From assembly GCF_006491595.2 (NCBI RefSeq), contig NZ_VEVQ02000001.1:372001-436000 (forward strand): DNA of 64,000 nucleotides, given 5' to 3'. The DNA is from Flavobacterium jejuense. GTDB lineage: Bacteria > Bacteroidota > Bacteroidia > Flavobacteriales > Flavobacteriaceae. The position numbers and the translations under genes are program-made. Positions 8,613 through 17,166 of the stretch are shown here, piece by piece. Under the pieces are notes generated by a model. The model was not told where the DNA came from. It searched no databases and saw nothing but the letters and a program-made list of their open reading frames with translations. The stretch's first letter is position 1; each line of letters begins with the position of its first letter.

Positions 8613-8938
8613 GGATGGAAAATGATACGAATTCAAAAGAATTGATGGAAGAAATAGCAAGAGAGAAAGTTCAAAAAATTAAAAAGTTTTATACGCATTT
8701 ATTCATTTTTGTAATTGGAGTTATAGTTTATGTTTCTAAGGCTTATTTGGGAGCTCCTTTAAACTTTTGGCCTATAAAGTTTATTAATGAATTCTTTATG
8801 TGGTGTTGGACTTTTATAATTGTAGTACAAGGAATTAGATTGTTTCTTAGCCAAAATATACTTAGTAAAAATTGGGAAGACCAAAAAATTAAAGAGATTT
8901 TAGAGAAAGAAAAAACTAACAAACAAAATTGGGAATAA
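8603..8938 (+). CDS. 2TM-domain protein, copy 1
   Basis: This 111-residue protein is made almost entirely of a 2TM domain: a basic amphipathic helix (AREKVQKIKKFYTHLFIF), two membrane helices, and the closing ENWEDQKIKEILEKE-like motif. The start at 8603 overlaps the kinase stop by ten bases; an alternative in-frame ATG at 8615 would remove the overlap. It is more diverged than the other copies, lacking the GWGLGV motif between the helices. No enzymatic residues are seen. Its role in the kinase pathway is unknown. Confidence 0.82.
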   Translation: MEVRMENDTNSKELMEEIAREKVQKIKKFYTHLFIFVIGVIVYVSKAYLGAPLNFWPIKFINEFFMWCWTFIIVVQGIRLFLSQNILSKNWEDQKIKEILEKEKTNKQNWE

Positions 8939-8939
8939 A

Positions 8940-9245
8940 ATGGAAAAGTATAGTAATGATTATGAGCGTTATCAAAAAGCGCAAAAAAAAGTAAAAGAAA
9001 TAAAAGGATTTTATGGAAACTTAATAAGTTACATAGTAGTTATTTCCGTTTTAGCTTTTATTAACTTGAGCTATTCACCTAATCATTTATGGTTTTTTTA
9101 TCCTATGTTAGGTTGGGGATTGGGTGTTTTCCTTCAGGCAATGAGTGTTTTTAATTTTTTTCCTTTTTTAAATAAAAATTGGGAAGAAAAAAAGATTAAA
9201 CAGTTTATGGAAGAAGAGAAAAATGAAGTAAATAAGTATAAATAA
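8940..9245 (+). CDS. 2TM-domain protein, copy 2
   Basis: A 101-residue protein with the 2TM layout: KAQKKVKEIKGFYGNLISY leads into helix 1, YPMLGWGLGVFLQ forms the entry to helix 2, and NKNWEEKKIKQFMEEEK closes the domain. It is the copy closest to the kinase-fused 2TM domain (shared KGFYGNLISY and PMLGWGLGV). It starts one base after copy 1 ends, so translation is probably coupled. Confidence 0.83.
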   Translation: MEKYSNDYERYQKAQKKVKEIKGFYGNLISYIVVISVLAFINLSYSPNHLWFFYPMLGWGLGVFLQAMSVFNFFPFLNKNWEEKKIKQFMEEEKNEVNKYK

Positions 9246-9254
9246 AAGGAAAAT

Positions 9255-9560
9255 ATGAAAGAAGATTTAAACTATTATAAGGCGAAGAAAAGAGTAGAAC
9301 GAATTAAAGGGTTTTATGGGCATTTAGTGTCATTTATAGTAATCAATTTAGTTTTATACGTAGTTAACTTGGTTACTTACCCTAATGATTTTTGGTTTGA
9401 TTATTGGTTTTACTGGCAACTTCTAATTTGGGGAGTAGGTTTAGTATTTCATGGGATAGTCGTTTTTTATTCACTTCCTTTTTTTGGTAAAGAATGGGAA
9501 GAAAGAAAGGTAAAACAATTTATGGCAGAAGAAGAATATCAAAATAATAAAATGGAATAA
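9255..9560 (+). CDS. 2TM-domain protein, copy 3
   Basis: A 101-residue protein: KAKKRVERIKGFYGHLVSF, two membrane segments separated by an aromatic loop (FWFDYWFYWQ), WGVGLVFHG, and KEWEERKVKQFMAEEE at the end. It has the same organisation as its neighbours, with a 9-base gap to copy 2 and 1 base to copy 4. Confidence 0.83.
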   Translation: MKEDLNYYKAKKRVERIKGFYGHLVSFIVINLVLYVVNLVTYPNDFWFDYWFYWQLLIWGVGLVFHGIVVFYSLPFFGKEWEERKVKQFMAEEEYQNNKME

Positions 9561-9561
9561 A

Positions 9562-9930
9562 ATGAGTATAGAGGATAGAATACAAAGAAGAATGGATAGA
9601 AGAGGAGGTGCCGATTTTACTTCTTCAAATCCAGATGAGATTAAATATCAAGAAGCTTTAAAAAGAGTAAAGCGAATTAAAGGTTTTTATACACATGCCT
9701 TGGTTTATATTGTAATTAATATTATGATAATTATTGTTAATGTTCAAGGTTTAAAAGAAGGCGAAAGTTATTTTCAAATTCATAATTTCTTCACTCTTTT
9801 TTTCTGGGGAATTGGTTTGTTAGCACATGGTTTATCCGTTTTTCTGCCAGGAATGATTTTAGGAAGTAATTGGGAAGAACGTAAAATTAGAGAGCTAATG
9901 GAGAAAGAAAAAAAAGAGAAATGGGAATAA
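9562..9930 (+). CDS. 2TM-domain protein, copy 4
   Basis: A 122-residue protein with an extra ~25-residue charged N-terminus (IEDRIQRRMDRRGG) before the 2TM domain (EALKRVKRIKGFYTHALVY, WGIGLLAHGLSVF, NWEERKIRELMEKEK). In other Flavobacteriaceae, 2TM proteins of this form sit beside LytTR systems. The arginine-rich head is the only distinguishing feature of this copy. Confidence 0.83.
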   Translation: MSIEDRIQRRMDRRGGADFTSSNPDEIKYQEALKRVKRIKGFYTHALVYIVINIMIIIVNVQGLKEGESYFQIHNFFTLFFWGIGLLAHGLSVFLPGMILGSNWEERKIRELMEKEKKEKWE

Positions 9931-9953
9931 ATTGTAATCGATTTTAATTTAAA

Positions 9954-11444
9954 ATGAAAAAAATATTATCTCTAATTCTTGCACTATCTGTAGTTAAATT
10001 AATAATTCATTTTATTGGAAATCAAAATTATGGTTTCCATAGAGATGAATTATTGCATCTATCAGTTAGCGAACATTTAGATTGGGGTTATTTTGAATTT
10101 CCACCATTTATTGCTTTGGCTGGAAAGTTGTCCCATTTTTTATTTGGGTATTCTTTATTTGGAATGCGTTTGTTTCCAACTCTTGCAGGTATTACTATTT
10201 TGATTTTAACTTGTTTAATAGCAATTGAAATTGGAGGAAGAAAGAAAGCAGTTCTATTATCAGGAGTTTTGATTTTAGTTTTTATACCTTTTTATAGAAA
10301 TCATTTACTTTTTCAACCTGTTGCTTTTGATCAGTTGTTCTGGACCTTAAGTTTTTATTATTTAGTTCGATTTTTAAAAACAGAAGCTCATAAATATTTA
10401 CTGCTTTTGGGAATCAGTTTAGCTATAGGATTTCTAAATAAGTATACCATAGTTATTTTAATAGTGGCCATTTTGATTGGATTACTGGTAACACAAAAAG
10501 GAAAAATAATAAAGAATAAATGGCTATATAGTACTGGATTTATTTCTTTTTGTATGGTTTTACCCAATTTAATTTGGCAAATGCAACATCATTTTCCTGT
10601 TTTAAAACATTTTCAGAAATTAAATGAAAAGCAATTAGATGAAATTGGAACTTTTGATTTTATTTTAGATCAATTACATTCTCCTTTTACCTTTATAATT
10701 GCAATAATAGGTTTAATTACTATCTTCTTTGATGTAGAAATTAAGAAGTATAAAGCAATAGGAATTACTTTTTTAGTTGTGTTTTTTGCTATGTGGATTT
10801 TAAAATCCAAAACATACTATTTTTATGCGATTTATCCAGTTGTTTTTGCTTTTGGAGCTTATAAAGTAGAAAAAATGCTTTTAACTAAAAATGTAGTTTT
10901 TTATTCTTTAGTTAGTTTTTTAGTTTTGATTTCTGTTTATTTTATACCAGAAGCTATTCCTGTTTTACCTATCGAAAAATATGTAGATTTTAAAAAAATT
11001 AAACCAAATAGTGAAGGAAGGTATATTTTAACTGGTGATTATGCAGACATGTTTGGTTGGGAAGAACAGGTTAAAATTATTGACAGTGTTTATCAAACAC
11101 TATCAGATAAAGAAAAGAAGGAATGTATTATTTTAGCTGAAAATTATGGTGAAGCAGGTGCTTTAACTGTTTTAGGAGAAAAGTACAATTTACCAAAACC
11201 TGTTTGTAGTCATGGAAGTTTTTGGTTATGGGGAACAGGAACCACATCTGGAGAAATAACCATCACACTTGGAATTGAAAAAGAAATAATTGAAAAAGTG
11301 TTTGAAGAATATCAGTTAATAAAAATTATACACCATAAATATGCAATTGAAGAGGAAAATAACATTCCTATTTATCTTTGTAAAAAAACAAAAATTAAAT
11401 TAAAGAAGATTTGGCCTTCATTTGAGAGTCATGTTTTCGATTAA
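9954..11444 (+). CDS. GT39/PMT-like membrane glycosyltransferase
   Basis: A 496-residue polytopic membrane protein of the ArnT/PMT superfamily, which transfers sugars from polyprenyl-phosphate donors at the outer face of the inner membrane. The conserved acidic pair after the first helix is seen as HRDELLHL (D31, E32), followed by YFEFPPFIALAGKLS, a typical second motif. About ten hydrophobic segments precede a soluble C-terminal ~150 residues. It lies within the 2TM/LytTR operon, 23 bases after copy 4. The acceptor is unknown. Confidence 0.85.
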   Translation: MKKILSLILALSVVKLIIHFIGNQNYGFHRDELLHLSVSEHLDWGYFEFPPFIALAGKLSHFLFGYSLFGMRLFPTLAGITILILTCLIAIEIGGRKKAVLLSGVLILVFIPFYRNHLLFQPVAFDQLFWTLSFYYLVRFLKTEAHKYLLLLGISLAIGFLNKYTIVILIVAILIGLLVTQKGKIIKNKWLYSTGFISFCMVLPNLIWQMQHHFPVLKHFQKLNEKQLDEIGTFDFILDQLHSPFTFIIAIIGLITIFFDVEIKKYKAIGITFLVVFFAMWILKSKTYYFYAIYPVVFAFGAYKVEKMLLTKNVVFYSLVSFLVLISVYFIPEAIPVLPIEKYVDFKKIKPNSEGRYILTGDYADMFGWEEQVKIIDSVYQTLSDKEKKECIILAENYGEAGALTVLGEKYNLPKPVCSHGSFWLWGTGTTSGEITITLGIEKEIIEKVFEEYQLIKIIHHKYAIEEENNIPIYLCKKTKIKLKKIWPSFESHVFD

Positions 11445-11459
11445 AATTACCTATTTAAA

Positions 11460-12215
11460 ATGAACATCATAATTATAGAAGACGAAAAACCAGCTGCAAG
11501 ATTATTACAAAGAAAAGTAGAAAAACTAGGACTACAAGTTAATCAAATGTTACATTCTGTAGAAGAATCATTGCATTGGTTTCAAAATAATATACATCCT
11601 GATTTAATTTTTTTAGACATTCAATTGTCTGATGGTTTGTCTTTTGAAATTTTTGAACAAATTGATATTAAAAGTGCTGTGATTTTTACTACTGCTTATG
11701 ATGAATATGCTTTAAGAGCTTTTAAATTGAATAGTATCGATTATTTATTAAAACCTATTGATGAAGATGATTTGGAAACGGCTGTTGCCAAATTTAAAGC
11801 GAGAACCACTGCAAATACTTCTGTAAGTTTAGATTTTGAAGCAATTAAACGAATGTTGATCAATCCTGTGGAAAGAGAATATAAAACTCGTTTTTCTGTT
11901 AAAATTGGTCAACAAATTAAAGTTATTCCCATTCAAGAAGTGGAGTGTTTTTACAGCGAAAATAAAGGTACCTACTTGCACACATTTGAAAATAGAAATT
12001 ACTTATTAGATCTCACAATGGAACAATTGGAAAATGAATTGAACCCAAAAGAGTTCTTTAGAATTAATCGAAAATTCATTTTGCCTTTAAAAGGAATTAA
12101 AGAAATTCAAGTGCACACTAATTCTCGTTTAAAAATTATTTTGCCCTCTTACAAAGAAGATGAAGTAATTGTTGCTAGAGAAAGAGTCAATGATTTTAAG
12201 ACTTGGTTGGATTAA
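11460..12215 (+). CDS. LytTR response regulator
   Basis: A 251-residue two-domain regulator. The receiver domain (about 1-115) has the acidic pair E7/D8, phospho-acceptor D53 in LIFLDIQLSDG, and K98 in YLLKPIDED. The LytTR DNA-binding domain (about 145-248) includes FYSENKGTYLHT and FFRINRKFILPL. It closes the operon headed by the TPR gene and is the natural partner of the LytS-type kinase. The LytTR-like direct repeats before this operon and before the TonB receptor are its likely targets, implying autoregulation. It overlaps the convergent gene by 4 bases. Confidence 0.93.
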   Translation: MNIIIIEDEKPAARLLQRKVEKLGLQVNQMLHSVEESLHWFQNNIHPDLIFLDIQLSDGLSFEIFEQIDIKSAVIFTTAYDEYALRAFKLNSIDYLLKPIDEDDLETAVAKFKARTTANTSVSLDFEAIKRMLINPVEREYKTRFSVKIGQQIKVIPIQEVECFYSENKGTYLHTFENRNYLLDLTMEQLENELNPKEFFRINRKFILPLKGIKEIQVHTNSRLKIILPSYKEDEVIVARERVNDFKTWLD

Positions 12216-13009
12216 ATTAGGTATTTTTTTCTGATACCTATAAATACAAAGATTAAGATACTGGAGAAGATAAAAAACGGGATAATGTATTCGATCAAAC
12301 CTAAAGGTAACATAATCGACATGACTAATAATTGAAATCCTAAACCATAAACAGATAGAAAGGTCATAAACCAACTCGGAAATGATTTTACTTTATAGGC
12401 TTCTGCATCCATGAAATGAATAATTTTGTCAAATTTGCCATATAAAATAGAATAGGTTTTAAATAAAATATTTACAGATTGCTGACTTTCACCTGGCAAC
12501 GCTTTTGGACTTTTATATTCAAAAATTTTACTTGTAGCATCACCACCAACGGATTTATTTCTTAAAATTACATAGTAATAATTATATAATGTTCCTTGTA
12601 ATTGAAGACATATAAATGCTATTAATGTTAGCCAAAGTGGTGTTTGAGAAACATAGCAAATGGTCATCAAAAAGATAAAATTTAAAAGGATATCAAAAAC
12701 ACTATCTAAATACCTTCCAAAATAAGAAGGAGTTTTCTTTAATCGTGCTAATTCTCCATCAGCAGCATCAATACCCGATTTTAGAAGAATAAAAAAAGCA
12801 GCAAATAAATAGTGATTTGTCAAGATGCAATACACAGCAATTAAACCAGAAATTCCAAAAAGTAATGTAACATGAATAGGAGTGAAGCGTGTTTCTTTTA
12901 ATTGATAAGCTAAAATTCTTCCAAAAGAACGGCCATAATCTGATAAATCTAAAAACTTATCTTCTTTTTTTAATTTTGACATTGTAATGTTGTACAAAAC
13001 GGGTGACAA
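12212..13009 (-). CDS. CDP-alcohol phosphatidyltransferase family protein
   Basis: A 265-residue membrane enzyme with the full family signature: D81, D84, G85, A88, R89, G98, D102, D106 (DAADGELARL, then FGRYLDSVFD). These residues bind two metal ions and the CDP moiety and transfer a phospho-alcohol to a lipid-linked or soluble acceptor. The substrate cannot be read from sequence; it may be a phosphatidylglycerol-, choline- or inositol-type synthase. It is convergent with the LytTR regulator gene. Confidence 0.85.
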   Translation of the reverse strand: MSPVLYNITMSKLKKEDKFLDLSDYGRSFGRILAYQLKETRFTPIHVTLLFGISGLIAVYCILTNHYLFAAFFILLKSGIDAADGELARLKKTPSYFGRYLDSVFDILLNFIFLMTICYVSQTPLWLTLIAFICLQLQGTLYNYYYVILRNKSVGGDATSKIFEYKSPKALPGESQQSVNILFKTYSILYGKFDKIIHFMDAEAYKVKSFPSWFMTFLSVYGLGFQLLVMSIMLPLGLIEYIIPFFIFSSILIFVFIGIRKKYLI

Positions 13010-13038
13010 TATAGTCGGATTGTAAAAATACTACATTT

Positions 13039-14064
13039 TTATGAAATGGACTTTCTTTTTATAGTGTTTTCAAGTACTAAGTAAAATTGGATCCCAAATA
13101 AAACAGAAGCTAAAACAATATGAACCGTTTGTGTTCCAAATGGAAAATCAAAATAATACATTACAATTCCTGAAAAAATCTCCAATAATACGATAGCCAA
13201 AATTAATTTTACTTTAGAAAAACCTAATTTAAGTTTAGCATTTGTATATACTAAATAAACAGCTATTAAAGTTACCAAAATAGAGAAGCTTCTATGAATA
13301 TAAAAAGTTACTGATGGGTTTTGTAACCAAAATTCTTTAGGTAAACCTGTCTCAGCAATATGATCTATAAACTCTCTTACAGATGTTCCTAAAACTACTT
13401 GAATTAAGGTTACACCTAATGCAAATAGCAATACATTTTTAAATTTATTATTGTAAACAAATGTTTTTTCTTTCCCTTTCTGAAAATAAAAAATCAAATA
13501 TAATTGAAGAGCTACTATCAAAAATGCAACCAGCATATGAGTGGTAATCTTAACAGGATTTAAAACCGAATCTACTACTGTTTTACCTAACCAAGCTTGA
13601 AACCCCATTAAAACACAGATTATAAATGCATAAAGAGTTAATTTTTTATTGGTTTTCCAATGCCAAAAGGCCAAAATAAAACTAGCAAAACAAGCTATAC
13701 CTGCTAAAGCTCCACAAAGACGATTAATATATTCCACCCAAGTATGAAACGGATTAAAAATGGCATAATCATGTTTGGTATATTTTTCCCAATTAGCTTC
13801 CGAAAAAGAGCTTGTAGTTGTAAAATCTTCTTTGGCAACTAATAAACTTTCATCTTTAATAATCACCATTCCTTTATTATAACTCTTATTTGGTGCGAAA
13901 AGTAGTTCACTTTCTTGAGTAGGAGGAATGTAGTAACCAAAGCATTTTGGCCAATCTGGGCAACCCATACCTGAACCAGTCATACGCACTAAAGCTCCTG
14001 CTATAATTACAAGATAAACCAGTACAAGAGCAATTTTAGTTATGGGTAAAAAGTAGTTTTTCAT
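13039..14064 (-). CDS. ctaA: Heme A synthase (COX15/CtaA family)
   Basis: A 341-residue polytopic membrane protein converting heme O to heme A for aa3-type cytochrome oxidases. Family marks: GALVRMTGSGMGCPDWPKC after the first helix, and the heme-ligand histidines in NPFHTWVEYINRL, KITTHML, FYIHRSF and TVHIVLAS. It has a ~50-residue periplasmic insert before the second helix. The presence of this gene implies that the organism also makes an aa3-type oxidase elsewhere, in addition to the cbb3 enzyme coded here. Confidence 0.92.
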   Translation of the reverse strand: MKNYFLPITKIALVLVYLVIIAGALVRMTGSGMGCPDWPKCFGYYIPPTQESELLFAPNKSYNKGMVIIKDESLLVAKEDFTTTSSFSEANWEKYTKHDYAIFNPFHTWVEYINRLCGALAGIACFASFILAFWHWKTNKKLTLYAFIICVLMGFQAWLGKTVVDSVLNPVKITTHMLVAFLIVALQLYLIFYFQKGKEKTFVYNNKFKNVLLFALGVTLIQVVLGTSVREFIDHIAETGLPKEFWLQNPSVTFYIHRSFSILVTLIAVYLVYTNAKLKLGFSKVKLILAIVLLEIFSGIVMYYFDFPFGTQTVHIVLASVLFGIQFYLVLENTIKRKSIS

Positions 14065-14111
14065 TTTTAACTAAATTAATGATTTTAAATGTAGCATTTT
14101 TTTATCAAAAG

Positions 14112-15527
14112 TTACACTTTTTGCAATCCCATTTTTTCAGCTCTTTTAATTACAAAAGCTAAGGCATCACTATATTCATTGGGAATTTCTCCTTCTAAAA
14201 TCGCTTCTTTTACAGCTTCTTTTAGTGTGCCAATTTCTCTTCCTGGTTTCAATCCAAATAATTCCATAATCTCTTCACCAGAAATAGGGGGTTGAAAATT
14301 ACGCACATGATCGCGTTCTTCTACTTCAACAATCTTTTGACGAACAATCTTAAAATTATGATGGTATTTATTGAATTTTTTAGGATTCTTAGTAGTGATA
14401 TCAGCTTCGCACAAAATCATTAGGTTTTCTACATCTTCACCAGCATCAAAAACTAACCTCCTAACAGCTGAATCTGTAACAATGTCTTGTGATAATACTA
14501 TTGGACGCGAGCTCATAGTTACCATTTTTTGTACAAATTTCATTTTTTGGTTTAAAGGCATGTGCAAACGTTCAAAGATACGTTTTACCATTTTTCCACC
14601 TAAAAACTCATGTCCGTGAAACGTCCAACCTTGTTTTTTGTTGAATTTTTTTGTTGGAGCTTTACCAATATCATGTAATAAAGCTGACCAACGTAGCCAA
14701 ACATCATCTGTATTAGGACAAATATTATCTACGACTTCTAAAGAATGATAAAAGTTATTTTTATGAGTATGACCTTCAATTTCTTCTACCTGATTTAAAG
14801 CTGTTAATTCAGGTAAAATTATGTCTAATAATCCTGTTTCATACAATAATAAAAATCCAATAGATGGTTTTTCAGACAATAGAATTTTATTCAATTCTTC
14901 AACAATGCGTTCTCCAGAAATAATTGTAATACGATCTTTATTTCTGCTAATAGCTTGTAATGACTTTAACTCAATTTCAAAATGCAATTGGGAAGCAAAT
15001 CGAATAGCGCGTAACATTCGTAAAGGATCATCAGAATAAGTGATATCAGAATCTAATGGTGTTTTTATAATTTTATTTTCTAAATCGTTAACACCATTAA
15101 AAGGATCAACTAATTCACCAAATGTAGTTTTATTAAGTGAGAAAGCTAATGCATTTATGGTAAAATCTCTTCTCTCTTGATCATCTTCTAATGTTCCATT
15201 TTCAACTATAGGATTTCTACTATCATGATTGTAAGATTCTTTTCTTGCTCCTACAAATTCAATATCCATATCATGGTATCGTAGCATCGCTGTGCCATAG
15301 TTTTTAAAAACTTGGACTTTAGGTTTGTTAGGAATCAATTCTGAAACCTTTAAGGCTAATTCAATACCACTACCAACAGCAACAATATCAATGTCTTTTT
15401 TGTGATTTCTATTCAATAAGATGTCTCTAACAAAACCACCAATCACATAACATTCTAAGTTAAGTTCTTGAGCAGCTTGAGAAACTATCGTAAATATTTT
15501 ATCCTCTAAATGTTTTTTGTAATTCAT
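14112..15527 (-). CDS. cca: CCA-adding tRNA nucleotidyltransferase with HD domain
   Basis: A 471-residue enzyme that adds or repairs the 3' CCA of tRNAs. The nucleotidyltransferase head (about 20-180) has the GGFVRD motif and the DIDIVAVG catalytic pair. An RNA-binding middle (DDPLRMLRAIRFA) and an HD phosphohydrolase domain (LLHDIGKAPT, HGHEFLGG) follow. The length and HD fusion match the usual Bacteroidetes form. It is preceded by a spacer with AATTGACTAATTGAC-like repeats. Confidence 0.93.
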   Translation of the reverse strand: MNYKKHLEDKIFTIVSQAAQELNLECYVIGGFVRDILLNRNHKKDIDIVAVGSGIELALKVSELIPNKPKVQVFKNYGTAMLRYHDMDIEFVGARKESYNHDSRNPIVENGTLEDDQERRDFTINALAFSLNKTTFGELVDPFNGVNDLENKIIKTPLDSDITYSDDPLRMLRAIRFASQLHFEIELKSLQAISRNKDRITIISGERIVEELNKILLSEKPSIGFLLLYETGLLDIILPELTALNQVEEIEGHTHKNNFYHSLEVVDNICPNTDDVWLRWSALLHDIGKAPTKKFNKKQGWTFHGHEFLGGKMVKRIFERLHMPLNQKMKFVQKMVTMSSRPIVLSQDIVTDSAVRRLVFDAGEDVENLMILCEADITTKNPKKFNKYHHNFKIVRQKIVEVEERDHVRNFQPPISGEEIMELFGLKPGREIGTLKEAVKEAILEGEIPNEYSDALAFVIKRAEKMGLQKV

Positions 15528-15534
15528 ACATTTT

Positions 15535-15604
15535 AATTAGTCAATTAGTCAATTTGAAAATGTGTCAATTTAAGTAGGTAGATTGTTACATTTGACTAAT
15601 TTTA
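15535..15604. repeat. Spacer repeats of TCAATTAG/AATGTGTCAATT type
   Basis: Octamer-like units (AGTCAATT twice, then a TGTCAATT) lie in the leader of cca, with AAAATGTGTCAATTT matching the words at 2272 and 2287. TTTGACTAAT near 15592 gives an inverted partner. No coding potential is seen in this 116-bp gap. Confidence 0.6.
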
Positions 15605-15643
15605 CATTGGCATATTAATCTATTTGCGAATTTATGGTCATTT

Positions 15644-16204
15644 TTATTTTCTAATAACTTTGACCTGACTATCCAATCCTAATTTTATAATAGTTGAAGG
15701 ATTTTTGCAAATTTTATCCTGATGCAAATTTACTACATAGTCCACACCTTTTAAAATTTCAGGAGAAATTTCTTTAAAAGTTTTAGGGGTAAACATACCT
15801 GAAATATTTGCTGAAGTGGAAACTAGTGGCTTTTTCATTCTTTCCATTAATTTATAGCAAAAAGGCTCAGAAACTATGCGTACTGCTAGTGAATTATCTT
15901 CAGCAATTATGTTTTTAGCGACATTTTTTGGTTTATCTAGAATTAAAGTAGTTGGTTTTTCCGAAAAATCTAGAATTTGCCATGCTACTTCTGGTATTTC
16001 ATTAAAGACTTGATGCATCATTCTTTCTCCATTAACTAAAACAATCATACTTTTACTTTCTTCACGTTGTTTTAAGGCATAAATTTTCTTAATTGCTTCC
16101 TCATTAGTTGCATCACAACCAATTCCCCAAACTGTGTCAGTAGGATATAGGATTATTCCTCCATTTTTAATTACTTCGTAAGCTTTATGTATTTCTGTGT
16201 TCAT
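15644..16204 (-). CDS. Threonylcarbamoyl-AMP synthase (Sua5/YrdC/YciO family)
   Basis: A 186-residue single-domain YrdC-fold protein that makes threonylcarbamoyl-adenylate for the t6A modification of tRNA. Motifs: NGGIILYPTDTVWGIGCDA at the N-terminus, KQREESKSM (ATP and substrate binding) and PLVSTSANISG. The C-terminal Sua5 domain is absent, as in YrdC proteins. The gene is followed by cca, so two tRNA-maturation genes are neighbours on one strand. Confidence 0.92.
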   Translation of the reverse strand: MNTEIHKAYEVIKNGGIILYPTDTVWGIGCDATNEEAIKKIYALKQREESKSMIVLVNGERMMHQVFNEIPEVAWQILDFSEKPTTLILDKPKNVAKNIIAEDNSLAVRIVSEPFCYKLMERMKKPLVSTSANISGMFTPKTFKEISPEILKGVDYVVNLHQDKICKNPSTIIKLGLDSQVKVIRK

Positions 16205-16207
16205 AAT

Positions 16208-17122
16208 TTATTTTTCAAATAAAAACTTTTTTATTTTTAATTCAACTTTTAATAAAAAAGGAAGCTTCATTTGTTTTTTTAAGTTTAATAATAAGGAATA
16301 GGTATGTTGTTGAGGAAATAATAAACTTGCATTTTTAATTAATGATTTTACATCTTTATATTTTAATAATACTAAATTATGCCAAACTTTCGGTTCCACT
16401 GGGTGAAAGTCGATTAAATTTTTATAATTATTTACATTAATATTTGCCCAAGTCTTAAAATATTCATCACCATTAAAATCATTTTTATGCCCCCAATTAT
16501 CTAATTTTTGTTTTATTTCATGTTCATCTCTTGCCCAAGATTGATGTAATACTTTTTGATTAGTGTATAAACATGTCCAATTTGTTTGTCTTGCTCTTAT
16601 GTATTTTGGATTATTAGTTGCAAAGTAAAAATCTTCATTTATTGGATTTATTACATAAAATCCATTTTTATCTTTTTTATATAAAACTATAACTTGAGCA
16701 ATTAAAGAGTAAGGTTTGTTTATAGGATCTTTTAGCAGAAAAGCACTTTTTTTTAAATATGTTAGCATTTTTTTAAAATCATAAACATATTCATCAACAT
16801 CAAGTTGAATGTGCCAACCACCTTTCCCCATGAATTCTCCTAATTTATTTCTTTGGAAAGTTTCACTTAACATTGGATTTGAAATGTTTTCAGGAATATA
16901 AAAGTTATCAGAATAAAACTTTATTTTATTTTTAGTATCAAATTTTTTTATTGATTCAAAAAATGTTTCTGGAATACTAAAAGAATTTCCAGTCCATGTT
17001 TTAAAATCTTTATCATAACAAAGAACTATTAAATCTACATATTTATAAATACTTTCAAGGGAATTCATTAAATAACTGTAATCATATGAAATAAGGTATC
17101 CTACTTTTATTTTAGCTTTCAT
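16208..17122 (-). CDS. Putative glycosyltransferase (unclassified GT-A type)
   Basis: This 304-residue soluble protein has GYLISYDYSYLMNSLESIYKYVD at the N-terminus (seen as YLMNSLESIYKYVD) and WHIQLDVDEYVYDF, a D-x-D-like metal-binding motif typical of GT-A glycosyltransferases. C-terminal residues are strongly basic. It lacks the standard GT2 opening. It lies 3 bases downstream of nothing else but the acyltransferase gene on the same strand in the surface-glycan cluster, which supports a sugar-transfer role. The family assignment is tentative. Confidence 0.55.
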   Translation of the reverse strand: MKAKIKVGYLISYDYSYLMNSLESIYKYVDLIVLCYDKDFKTWTGNSFSIPETFFESIKKFDTKNKIKFYSDNFYIPENISNPMLSETFQRNKLGEFMGKGGWHIQLDVDEYVYDFKKMLTYLKKSAFLLKDPINKPYSLIAQVIVLYKKDKNGFYVINPINEDFYFATNNPKYIRARQTNWTCLYTNQKVLHQSWARDEHEIKQKLDNWGHKNDFNGDEYFKTWANINVNNYKNLIDFHPVEPKVWHNLVLLKYKDVKSLIKNASLLFPQQHTYSLLLNLKKQMKLPFLLKVELKIKKFLFEK

Positions 17123-17166
17123 CAGAAATCATTATTAGTTTACTAATTATAGTTTTTTTAAAATTA

